64,000 bases of DNA from Thermosporothrix hazakensis. GTDB lineage: Bacteria; Chloroflexota; Ktedonobacteria; Ktedonobacterales; Ktedonobacteraceae. This document shows, piece after piece, positions 43,998 through 51,480 of the stretch (position 1 is the first letter of the stretch; each line of letters starts with the position of its first letter). The translations under genes were made by a program, and so were the position numbers. The notes under the pieces were generated by a model that was not told the DNA's origin, searched no databases, and was given only the letters and a program-made list of their open reading frames with translations. The stretch covers positions 124,001 to 188,000 of the forward strand of contig NZ_QKUF01000007.1 of NCBI RefSeq assembly GCF_003253565.1. The letters are read 5' to 3'.

Positions 43998-44648
43998 TTA
44001 GTCTTCCAGCAGGCCGCGTCGCATCGCGTATTTTACCAGCTCGGCGCGGCTATGCAAGTTCAATTTATCCATAATATGGGTGCGGTGAGTATCGACCGTT
44101 TTCGGGCTGATAACCAGCCGTTCTGCAATCTGATTATTGGTGTAGCCCTCGGCGACCAACTTCAAGATCTCGCGTTCACGCTCTGTCAGAGAGCTATAAC
44201 TGTCTTTCTCTTCGCCTGCTCGTACACGCTGTAAATAGTCTCCAACCATGACCGATTGAGCCGCTGGTGAGAGGTAAAACTGTCCGCTCTGGATCACATG
44301 GAGCGCGGTAATCAGCTCCGTATCGGCAGCTTCCTTGAGAATATAGCCTGAAGCACCTGCCCGGAGCGCCTGAAACACATATTCATCGTGTTCATGCATC
44401 GTCAGGATCAACACTTTGACGTCGGGTAGCAGCTTTTTGATCTGCTTGGTGGCCTCAATGCCATTCATATCGGGCATGGTAATATCCATCAGTATAATAT
44501 CGGGTTTGAGGCGTTGTGCCTCTTTGAGTGCCTGCCGCCCGTCCTGAGCCTCTCCCACAACCTCCATATTGGGTTGGGCATTCAGCATCATTTTCAGTCC
44601 CGCTCGTAGGATTGTATGGTCGTCTGCCAGTAAGATACGAATTTTCAT
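43998..44648 (-). CDS. NarL/FixJ-family response regulator
   Basis: A 216-residue regulator. The receiver domain (residues 1-120) has the phospho-acceptor Asp in LKPDIILMDITMPDMNG (about Asp54) and the Lys near 104 (ASGYILKEAADTEL). The LuxR-type HTH (residues 145-210) has LTEREREILKLVAEGYTNNQ and ISPKTVDTHRTHIMDKLNLH. It pairs with the histidine kinase encoded 63 bases upstream on the same strand. The two precede, divergently, the bc-complex operon, so respiration or redox control is a natural guess, but the target is not shown. Confidence 0.93.
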   Translation of the reverse strand: MKIRILLADDHTILRAGLKMMLNAQPNMEVVGEAQDGRQALKEAQRLKPDIILMDITMPDMNGIEATKQIKKLLPDVKVLILTMHEHDEYVFQALRAGASGYILKEAADTELITALHVIQSGQFYLSPAAQSVMVGDYLQRVRAGEEKDSYSSLTEREREILKLVAEGYTNNQIAERLVISPKTVDTHRTHIMDKLNLHSRAELVKYAMRRGLLED

Positions 44649-44711
44649 AGTTCCCCGTCAGCCCTTCCTGCTGCATCAAAATTATCGGTGAGATATTAGC
44701 CTATCTCAGGC

Positions 44712-45800
44712 TTACCTGGAGGTCAAGACTGCGTCCTGTGTTCCTTCCGTTTCCAGTGGAATGCGCACATGAATTGTGGTCCCGGCTCCGGGCTTTGAGT
44801 CGATCGTGAGCGTGCCACCCAGTAGATTGGCGCGTTCATGCATACCGACCAGCCCCCATCCTCTTTCCTGTCCGGGGCCCGGTACTTTTTGTAACTGTTC
44901 GGGAGAAAAGCCACGCCCATCGTCGCTGATACATGCGTAGATCGTGTTCTCCTCTTCTTTCAGCTCAATAGAGACATGTTTTGCGTTCGCATGTCGGGCA
45001 ACGTTAGTCAGCGATTCCTGCACAATGCGATAGAGCACCGTTTCCATATTGGCTGTCAGGCGTTGTTTAAAACCGACAGCCTGAAAGTCGACCGTGATTG
45101 GAAATTTCTTCTGATACTCTTTGATATACCAGCGTAAAGCGGGCAGGAGTCCCAGATCATCCAGTGCGCTTGGTCGCAGGTCGATGCTGAGGTTCCGAAT
45201 AGCGCGCAGCGTGCGATGGGCCAGCATGCGCGTTTCAGCGATGCGCTCGCGTGCCTCATCAGTGGTGATGGATTCTTCCAGCACAGCGAGACTGATAAGA
45301 AGCGAGGTAAGCACCTGAGAGGTCTCGTCATGGAGCTCACGTGCGATGCGCTTGCGTTCCTCCTCCATTGCATTGATGATCTGAGTAGCACGCTGACGAT
45401 CCGCATCGTCGATTGCTTTCAGCATAGTATTGAAGGTTGAAGCAAGCTGATCGGCAAGTGGATCGGAGCCGGTAATTGGCGCTCGCAGGGTTCGTTCACC
45501 GCTCTGAACGCGTCCCATGACTCGATTGAGATGGATCAAGGGACGGAACGCGATTTGCAGGAGCACAAAGTTCAGCAACACGCTGACGGACCAGCCAGCG
45601 GCCACAAAGATCACCAGGATTGTCGGGCCATAGCTGGTGTGAAGCTGTGTGGCGAGCCATGTGCCCACGGTTGCTCCGACGAAGATAATCAGGCTATTCG
45701 CGATAAGTACCTTGTATAGAACAGGGACTCGAAGGAGCCGCTTGAGTAATGTCTGAATGGGTGCCATATTTCTGGCTTTTGTACTGACTTCTGACATCAT
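44712..45800 (-). CDS. Sensor histidine kinase, NarX/DegS-like
   Basis: A 362-residue membrane kinase. Two transmembrane helices flank a very short extracytoplasmic loop (LIIFVGATVGTWLATQLH, then ILVIFVAAGWSVSVLLNFV), so ligand sensing is probably in the membrane. A HAMP-like linker, the HisKA_3 box RIARELHDETSQVLTSLL (His about residue 154) and HATPase with N-box VARHANAKHVSIEL and DDGRGF follow. The C-terminal GWGLVGMHERANLLGG is the usual HATPase end. The downstream gene is its response regulator. The ATG at 45800 follows GAGAG. Confidence 0.92.
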   Translation of the reverse strand: MMSEVSTKARNMAPIQTLLKRLLRVPVLYKVLIANSLIIFVGATVGTWLATQLHTSYGPTILVIFVAAGWSVSVLLNFVLLQIAFRPLIHLNRVMGRVQSGERTLRAPITGSDPLADQLASTFNTMLKAIDDADRQRATQIINAMEEERKRIARELHDETSQVLTSLLISLAVLEESITTDEARERIAETRMLAHRTLRAIRNLSIDLRPSALDDLGLLPALRWYIKEYQKKFPITVDFQAVGFKQRLTANMETVLYRIVQESLTNVARHANAKHVSIELKEEENTIYACISDDGRGFSPEQLQKVPGPGQERGWGLVGMHERANLLGGTLTIDSKPGAGTTIHVRIPLETEGTQDAVLTSR

Positions 45801-45907
45801 GAAACTCTCGTAAGTGGTGAAATTTTCATTTATTTTCTGCTGTAATTGTATCGGTTTCGCTCATTCACTGTCAAACAACTCGGTGAGCTATTTTGTCCTA
45901 AGGGAGA

Positions 45908-45947
45908 ATCAGGTGTTTGGCCGGGAAAAATCAGGTAAGCACCTGAT
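45908..45947 (+). promoter_or_regulatory. Repeated ATCAGGT half-sites between the kinase and bc-complex genes
   Basis: ATCAGGT occurs at 45908-45914 and 45930-45936, and its inverse ACCTGAT at 45941-45947; the last two form a perfect 7-base inverted repeat with a 4-base centre. The 446-base gap 45801-46246 is divergent and holds this and the promoter below. It is a candidate operator, e.g. for the adjacent response regulator. Confidence 0.4.
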
Positions 45948-46157
45948 GTTTGTCTGAATTTATGGGGAGTAAGCTTAATTTCATACAGGATGAAGAGTGA
46001 ATTTTAAAGGGGTTACACACTTTTCCTGGGCCCTCTTTGCCTTGAGTGAAAATATTTCATTATAATTTTTAAGGAAAGAAATATGAGGAACCCTTTTCAA
46101 TAGAAGGGGGTTGGCTTAGCGATTCGTCTCAAGGGGTACCCGCAAAAGCAAAGGTTA

Positions 46158-46166
46158 TGGTATAAT
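46158..46166 (+). promoter_or_regulatory. Extended -10 promoter for the bc-complex operon
   Basis: TGGTATAAT: TATAAT (46161-46166) with TG upstream, 80 bases before the GTG of the cytochrome b gene. No clear -35 box is seen. Confidence 0.5.
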
Positions 46167-46246
46167 CAGCGACACAGCCTTTCAGAACTTTTGTGAAGCG
46201 ATCTTACCACTAAAGTACTGAGATTTGATCTTTTTGAGGAGGCACA

Positions 46247-47059
46247 GTGAGCTCTACTCCTAAGAAACAAAGCTTGCTCGATATGGCGACGCAGAAAATC
46301 GTCGAGAGCCAGCTATGGCGTTCTATTTTCCGTCATGGCTATCCCGACACCCCGCTGAACCAGTCATTGGTGATGATGGGTAACGTATTTCTGCATCTCC
46401 ATCCCGTAAAGGTCAGCCGCCAGGCAATGAAAATCACGTATACCTGGTGCATGGGAGGTATTTCTTTCTTCCTCTTCCTGCTGCTGACAATTACCGGCGT
46501 CTTTTTGATGTTCTATTATGTTCCTCACCCTGATGTTGCGTATCAGAATATCAATCAATTGAATAGCGTTGTTGCGTTCGGTAATCTCGTGCGTAACATG
46601 CACCGCTGGTCTGCCCACTTGATGGTGGTCTCGGTGACGCTGCATATGATTCGCGTCTTCTATCATGGTGCCTACAAGCCACCCCGAGAGTTCAACTGGG
46701 TGGTTGGAGTCCTGCTGTTCTTTGTCACGCTCTTCCTGAGCTTTACTGGCTACTTGCTCCCGTGGGACCAGATCGCGATCTGGGCTATTACCGTGGGTAC
46801 AACGCTGGCACCCTACACCCCGTTGCTGGGTGACACGGTTTACAAGGTGCTGCTGGGTGGTAGTGCCGTTGGTCAGGAGACGCTGATTCGCTTCTATGTC
46901 GGTCACGTGATCTTGCTCCCGTTGGCAGGTGCCCTGCTGATGGCTGTTCACTTCTGGCGTATCCGTAAAGATGGTGGCGCAGCCGGTCCTCCGCCAGCTC
47001 CAAGCCGCTCGATCAAGGCAGGAGCAGAGAAAGAGCGTATACCGACTGGTGTGCGCTAG
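46247..47059 (+). CDS. Cytochrome b, N-terminal half (b6-like) of a quinol:cytochrome c reductase
   Basis: A 270-residue b-type cytochrome subunit. The first 70 residues are soluble and leave the quinol-side motif TYTWCMGGISFF. The haem-ligand histidines are in HRWSAHLMVVSVTLH and in FYVGHVILLPLAGALLMAVH. The helix pattern LLPWDQIAIWAITVGTTLAP is the b6/cytochrome b helix IV region. It is followed by a soluble charged tail. The gene is split: the C-terminal half (subunit IV) is the next gene. It starts at GTG 46247 with GAGGAGG 4-10 bases upstream. It is the first gene of a five-gene respiratory operon. Confidence 0.92.
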   Translation: MSSTPKKQSLLDMATQKIVESQLWRSIFRHGYPDTPLNQSLVMMGNVFLHLHPVKVSRQAMKITYTWCMGGISFFLFLLLTITGVFLMFYYVPHPDVAYQNINQLNSVVAFGNLVRNMHRWSAHLMVVSVTLHMIRVFYHGAYKPPREFNWVVGVLLFFVTLFLSFTGYLLPWDQIAIWAITVGTTLAPYTPLLGDTVYKVLLGGSAVGQETLIRFYVGHVILLPLAGALLMAVHFWRIRKDGGAAGPPPAPSRSIKAGAEKERIPTGVR

Positions 47060-47111
47060 CGGCATTGCATGCCGATCCGTATCTTAACGGTACTGATGAG
47101 GGGTTATCTCT

Positions 47112-47654
47112 ATGGCTATTGAACCACAAGATAAAGTACAGACTCAGGCGGCAGCAACGCAGCGGCGGTATCGTACTCTCGCAGTGGTGAAGCAAGAAGC
47201 AATCACGCGTGTGGAGAAGCCACTCGAAGACTCGGTCTTTGTCTGGCCTCACCTCCTGGTACGCGAGTTCTTCGCCGCGACCATGCTGACAGTGATGATT
47301 ACGATGTTGGCCCTGGTGATTGATGCGCCGCTTCTGGAGCCTGCCGATCCGAATACAACGCCGAACCCGGCAAAGGCCCCCTGGTACTTCCTGGGGTTGC
47401 AGGAACTGCTGCACTACTTCCCGCCAACGACTGCGGGTGTGTTGATCCCGGGTTTGACCCTGACAGCCCTGGCTGTCTTGCCGTATGTTGACCGCAATCC
47501 GAGCCGTGCATACGCAGATCGTAAGGTGGCGCTTGTAACCTTTACGATGTTCCTGGTCTTCTGGGCTGTGATTACTCTGGCCGGTAGCTTCTTCCGCGGT
47601 CCCGGTTGGGTCTGGACCTGGCCCTGGGTTGAAGGCGTGTACTTTGACCTGTAG
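47112..47654 (+). CDS. Cytochrome b, C-terminal half (subunit IV-like)
   Basis: A 180-residue membrane protein with three transmembrane helices, equal to subunit IV of b6f or the last helices of cytochrome b. The quinol-site motif is DPNTTPNPAKAPWYFLGLQE (APWY in place of PEWY), and FFRGPGWVWTWPW is the b6f-like end. The N-terminal 40 residues are soluble and charged. The ATG at 47112 follows the first half by 52 bases. The product would combine with the upstream half and the Rieske protein to form the cytochrome bc core. Confidence 0.9.
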   Translation: MAIEPQDKVQTQAAATQRRYRTLAVVKQEAITRVEKPLEDSVFVWPHLLVREFFAATMLTVMITMLALVIDAPLLEPADPNTTPNPAKAPWYFLGLQELLHYFPPTTAGVLIPGLTLTALAVLPYVDRNPSRAYADRKVALVTFTMFLVFWAVITLAGSFFRGPGWVWTWPWVEGVYFDL

Positions 47655-47702
47655 TGGTCGGGGAAATACAGTAACAGAGAAGAACGAACCAAGAGGACGA
47701 GC

Positions 47703-48395
47703 ATGAGTAGTGATATTGATAGACCACCTATAACGCCGCAGCAGTATGAAATTCTGCATGGAGGTGGCGCTGAGGCGGCGGAAATAGCCAGACAACGTCT
47801 ATCACGCCGCCGTTTCCTGCGCAGGTCTATGCTGGCTGTCTGGGGCATTTCTGCTGCATCGGCTGTAGCTGGTGCGCTCTATATGTTGTATCCAACGCTT
47901 GGCGGGCAGTTTGGATCAGAGCAGACTGTTGGAAAACTGGCCGACTTCCCTGCGGCGAAGCCGGAGCAGATGGAACTAAACGTTAAAGGCATTTTCTATA
48001 TTCCTGCTGCACGAACCTATCTGGTACATCTCGATAAGGATACCGAGTACCTGCAGAAAGGTGAGAAGCTCAAGAATCTGTTCAATTTGCAGAATATTGT
48101 ACCTGCTTCTGATGGCTCTCACTGGATTGCTCTGTATCAGCGTTGTGTCCATCTGGGCTGTACCGTACCGTTCCGTAATGACTGTGTGAGCTTTAAGTGT
48201 CCCTGTCACGGCTCTCACTATAACGTGGATGGCGAGTTTCTTGATGGCCCGGCTCCTCGTAGTCTGGACCGCTTCGCGCTCTCGTTAAAGGGTGAAGAGA
48301 TCGTGGTAAATACCGGGGTCATTAATGCGAATGTACAGCATCCAGATGAGGGAACGCGTATCATTGCCAAGCCAAACAAGGATTGTAGCGCATAA
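47703..48395 (+). CDS. Rieske iron-sulfur protein of the bc complex
   Basis: A 230-residue Rieske protein. The N-terminus SRRRFLRRSMLAVWGISAAS is a twin-arginine-type signal/anchor, so the cluster domain is exported by Tat and lies on the outside. The [2Fe-2S] ligands are Cys148 and His150 in CVHLGC and Cys166 and His169 in CPCHGSHY, with the disulfide-forming cysteines (Cys153, Cys168) present. It accepts electrons from quinol at cytochrome b and passes them to a copper or haem protein. It lies 48 bases after subunit IV and 126 bases before the cupredoxin gene, with a 10-base hairpin between. Confidence 0.93.
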   Translation: MSSDIDRPPITPQQYEILHGGGAEAAEIARQRLSRRRFLRRSMLAVWGISAASAVAGALYMLYPTLGGQFGSEQTVGKLADFPAAKPEQMELNVKGIFYIPAARTYLVHLDKDTEYLQKGEKLKNLFNLQNIVPASDGSHWIALYQRCVHLGCTVPFRNDCVSFKCPCHGSHYNVDGEFLDGPAPRSLDRFALSLKGEEIVVNTGVINANVQHPDEGTRIIAKPNKDCSA

Positions 48396-48438
48396 GTCGG
48401 GTGTTTGCTTGGAGCATGAGCGCTCTACAGCGCTCGAT

Positions 48439-48482
48439 GTGCTGTCTCTGCACTCTGTATCTAGCAGCGAGGGAGACAGCAC
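48439..48482 (+). other. Intergenic hairpin between Rieske and cupredoxin genes
   Basis: GTGCTGTCTC (48439-48448) pairs perfectly with GAGACAGCAC (48473-48482), 24-base loop, no T-run. It may set differential expression or protect mRNA ends. Confidence 0.45.
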
Positions 48483-48521
48483 GTTCCTGCTGTAGAACTC
48501 AATACGTTTTATCAGGTTGAT

Positions 48522-49586
48522 TTGTCCGCTGCCTTCTCTGCGCAGGAGGCAAGACGGTTATCAATCATAAGGGTTGTGTATATGGCAATTTTAGGACAAG
48601 CTGCTGTTGGCTTTATTGTCTTACTGGTCGTCACGGGTGGCTTGCTGTACATATTATATTCCCGAACGAATGCGGTTCAGAAAACCGGCTATGGATCGCT
48701 GATTATGCTGGCGATCGTCTCGATGATGATTCCGGTCTTCTGGATTATGCAGAACCAGAAGCAAGCCGAGGCTCAGCACAAATTACAGGCTTATGCGATT
48801 GAGCAGGGACTGAATACCTATGTGAAGGTCTGCACCGATCAGTGTTATGCCATTGATAAGGATAACAAGCTGATCTTTACGCGGTACCTGGGGTATGACA
48901 TTAAAGAACTGAATCAGATGGCTGACGATAAGCTGAAAAGCATTATTTCCGCTGGTTCGTATAACCCGAAGGCTCCGCATCAGCCTGCAAACTTTAACGC
49001 CGTGCCTCGCCGTGATACTTTCGGTGGCCAGCTTCGGGCGATCGATGTTGACTATCTCTTTGCGCTGATTCGCTCTGATGATCCAGCCTATGTCAAGAAA
49101 GAGGGCTGGACCGGTGAGGCCGCTCATAGCGGTTTTGACCAGCTTGTGGACTACCTGCAAGCAAACTCGCCGAGCCTTTATAATCAGGCGGTCACGCTTG
49201 GTAAGAATGGCCAGTTCGGTGAGGCCGTTGACAAGACCAATGAAAAAGAACTGACGATCCATATTAAGGGTCCTGGCTCGGTTCAGGTGTGTACCAGCGC
49301 CTCTGGCTGCTTTGAGTATGCCAATGTCAAGGTCAAAGTTGGTACCAAGATTACCTGGGTGAACGAAGACAAGGTTATCCACACCGCGACCGCGATTGAC
49401 CCGAGCAACCTGGCTCAGCCAACCAAGTTGGCGAACGGGTTCGATTCTGGAAATCTTACGACAGGCCAATCATTTAGCTGGACAGTAACCGAGGAAGCCT
49501 ATAATCTGGATAAGGAAAACCATCGAGTGGTCTATTACTGCTCGGTCCACCCGGATATGCAGGCTCAGCTGGTTATTGTGAAGTAA
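48522..49586 (+). CDS. Membrane-anchored blue-copper (cupredoxin) protein
   Basis: A 354-residue protein. Two transmembrane helices in the first 90 residues (LGQAAVGFIVLLVVTGGLL, then LIMLAIVSMMIPVFWIMQ) precede an extracytoplasmic part. A Cys pair, CTDQC, lies near residue 105. The last 110 residues form a plastocyanin-like domain with copper ligands His287 (VIHTAT), Cys340, His343 and Met346 (YYCSVHPDM), i.e. one type-1 copper, not CuA. It could carry electrons from the Rieske centre. The start is uncertain: TTG 48522 (weak ribosome site) or ATG 48582 (AAGGG upstream), the latter giving 334 residues. Confidence 0.85.
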   Translation: MSAAFSAQEARRLSIIRVVYMAILGQAAVGFIVLLVVTGGLLYILYSRTNAVQKTGYGSLIMLAIVSMMIPVFWIMQNQKQAEAQHKLQAYAIEQGLNTYVKVCTDQCYAIDKDNKLIFTRYLGYDIKELNQMADDKLKSIISAGSYNPKAPHQPANFNAVPRRDTFGGQLRAIDVDYLFALIRSDDPAYVKKEGWTGEAAHSGFDQLVDYLQANSPSLYNQAVTLGKNGQFGEAVDKTNEKELTIHIKGPGSVQVCTSASGCFEYANVKVKVGTKITWVNEDKVIHTATAIDPSNLAQPTKLANGFDSGNLTTGQSFSWTVTEEAYNLDKENHRVVYYCSVHPDMQAQLVIVK

Positions 49587-49682
49587 GTCGGACCGTGGCT
49601 CAAGCTACGAGAAAGTTCTGATCGCTGGTCATGTCGTTTCTATAGCATTATAACGACGGCATGTTGAAAGGGTTTGCGATCT

Positions 49683-51161
49683 ATGCAAGATGTACAACGG
49701 CGGGAGCTGCCGGAAAGGATGTCCTGGGCGCGAGCTGTGATTTTCGCCGCCGGGTTTTTCTTTGTCGCGGCTATCCTGATCGGTCAGCTTCCTGGATACG
49801 TGTATCTGAAAATGACAGCATCGACGCTGGAAGGGTTCTCTCAGGGCTGTTTTGCTCTGGCGCTGACCTGTCTGGGGATCTTTGCTATCATTCAGACCAA
49901 CGTTTCGCTTTTTGACCCGAAACCGATTATCCCACCTGCCTTTTTCACAGCGCTCGGGTCACTGCTGACGGTAGGTGGTTTTGCGTTTGCCATCTGGGCC
50001 GATTTAAACCTGCAGTTCTTCCCGACGGCTGATATGTCTATCGCGCCGATTCTGGGCGGAAAGTTCCTCTGGTTCCAGGCCAACTCCATTGACTTTGTGA
50101 TGGTTGGTCTGGTTGCTATGACGGTTGGCCTGGCGATGGTTTTCTATAGCCGCCTGGCGGCCCGTGAACGGGTGAATCCAGATCGGAGCGATCCGGGCAC
50201 AACCCCGGCAGTTCGCTGGATGATTATCATTGCTTCGCTGCTGGTTGTGCTGTTCATGGTGGCGTATATGGAGATCAGCGATGCTGGCCTTGCGCATAGG
50301 CTCTTCCCAGATGATCCGGATTTCGGCCTGAAGGTTGTTAACCTGGGTGCTGCGATCCCTCTGGGAATTGCGATTCTGCTTGGTATGTTCGCTTTCCTGT
50401 TGCGCCTGCATTATCTCATGCGCCCGATTCGTAAAAAGACGATGGCTCCGCTGTATGCGGTGGGCGCGTTTGGTCTGGCTCATCTGGGCCTGATCTTCCT
50501 GGTACTGGCGATTGCGCTCTATCCTTTGCTGGCTCTGCTGCACTATATCCCCATTCTGGGACCGTACTTCACCTTCTGTGGTAACGAGGCGCAGGTTCCG
50601 TCGAGCTGCACCTTCTCACAGCAGGCAGGCTATCTTGTTGACGCCATTGTCACATCTGGCTTTTTCTTCCTGCTGATGGGTGCTATCTGGGCCTGGAAGT
50701 CGCATCGCTATCTGGTGCTTATCGGTAGTGTGGTGGCGGTTGCGGCTATCGCGGCTACAACGCTGATGGTCCACACTGGTCCTGACAAAGTTATGGTCAG
50801 TATGATCTTCTGCGCTGGTATGCTGATCCTGGCCGCTATCTGGACGGCTGTGAGCCGCCGCGAGTTCGCTGTGGTTGGCGAAAAGAATCTGGGCTGTCTG
50901 GGTCAGTGGTTGATCTTTGGCACCTGTCTGTTTATCTATCTGGGCGCGTTTGCGTTCTTCTCGATCGCGCCTCATAGCTGGGAGCCAGAGACCGCGCCGA
51001 ACATCCCATTTGTAGCCGGTGCAATCATTCAGGCCCCACTGGCAGCCGGGGCGACAACCCCTGAGCTGGCAAAAGGGGACGCGGTGGTTATGCTGATCCT
51101 GATGGGTGTTCTGGCCTTGATTCAGTTCTACTTCCTGAATCGCAATCGCTATAAGATCTAA
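49683..51161 (+). CDS. Polytopic membrane protein of the bc-complex operon, unknown
   Basis: A 492-residue protein with about 12 to 14 hydrophobic helices and short loops. No haem, copper or Fe-S motif is visible, though several His, Asp and Glu lie within helices (e.g. AYMEISDAGLAHRLF). Cysteines occur in a loop (TFCGNEAQVPSSC) that could form a disulfide. I do not recognise the family. It follows the cupredoxin gene and is likely a structural or accessory subunit. ATG 49683 has GAAAGGG 10 bases upstream and is preferred to TTG 49674. A strong terminator ends the operon. Confidence 0.7.
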   Translation: MQDVQRRELPERMSWARAVIFAAGFFFVAAILIGQLPGYVYLKMTASTLEGFSQGCFALALTCLGIFAIIQTNVSLFDPKPIIPPAFFTALGSLLTVGGFAFAIWADLNLQFFPTADMSIAPILGGKFLWFQANSIDFVMVGLVAMTVGLAMVFYSRLAARERVNPDRSDPGTTPAVRWMIIIASLLVVLFMVAYMEISDAGLAHRLFPDDPDFGLKVVNLGAAIPLGIAILLGMFAFLLRLHYLMRPIRKKTMAPLYAVGAFGLAHLGLIFLVLAIALYPLLALLHYIPILGPYFTFCGNEAQVPSSCTFSQQAGYLVDAIVTSGFFFLLMGAIWAWKSHRYLVLIGSVVAVAAIAATTLMVHTGPDKVMVSMIFCAGMLILAAIWTAVSRREFAVVGEKNLGCLGQWLIFGTCLFIYLGAFAFFSIAPHSWEPETAPNIPFVAGAIIQAPLAAGATTPELAKGDAVVMLILMGVLALIQFYFLNRNRYKI

Positions 51162-51172
51162 GTAGTCACTCT

Positions 51173-51214
51173 GAAGAGGCAGTGAAGCAAGCGCTTTACT
51201 GCCTCTTCTTTTTT
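51173..51214 (+). terminator. Intrinsic terminator after the bc-complex operon
   Basis: GAAGAGGCAGT (51173-51183) pairs with ACTGCCTCTTC (51198-51208), then TTTTTT. Confidence 0.9.
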
Positions 51215-51324
51215 GTCCACAAACTCTAGAGAAATGCCTGTGGGATGCGTGGGTCGTTCCTTTGGGGGGCCTTGCTTTGTCCAAAAAAACGTCTAAAATA
51301 CGCAGTAGGAACAGCCTCGTTGTG

Positions 51325-51333
51325 TGGTAAAAT
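51325..51333 (+). promoter_or_regulatory. Extended -10 promoter for glgA
   Basis: TGGTAAAAT (TAAAAT at 51328-51333 with TG upstream). No clear -35. The 319-base gap 51162-51480 otherwise contains the terminator and a short ORF, ATG 51448 to TAG 51480 (10 residues), that abuts glgA. Confidence 0.4.
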
Positions 51334-51480
51334 CCTACTCAATAGTGTTAACATAGTGTTTTGGTGAAATAGGCAAAGCTCTGTATGTGGCATTTGCTGA
51401 TGACTACAGATAGCGAAAGGAGAGGCGGCACTTCCTCTTTTATCCTGATGAAAACAAGGATTCCCCGCCAGACGATATAG

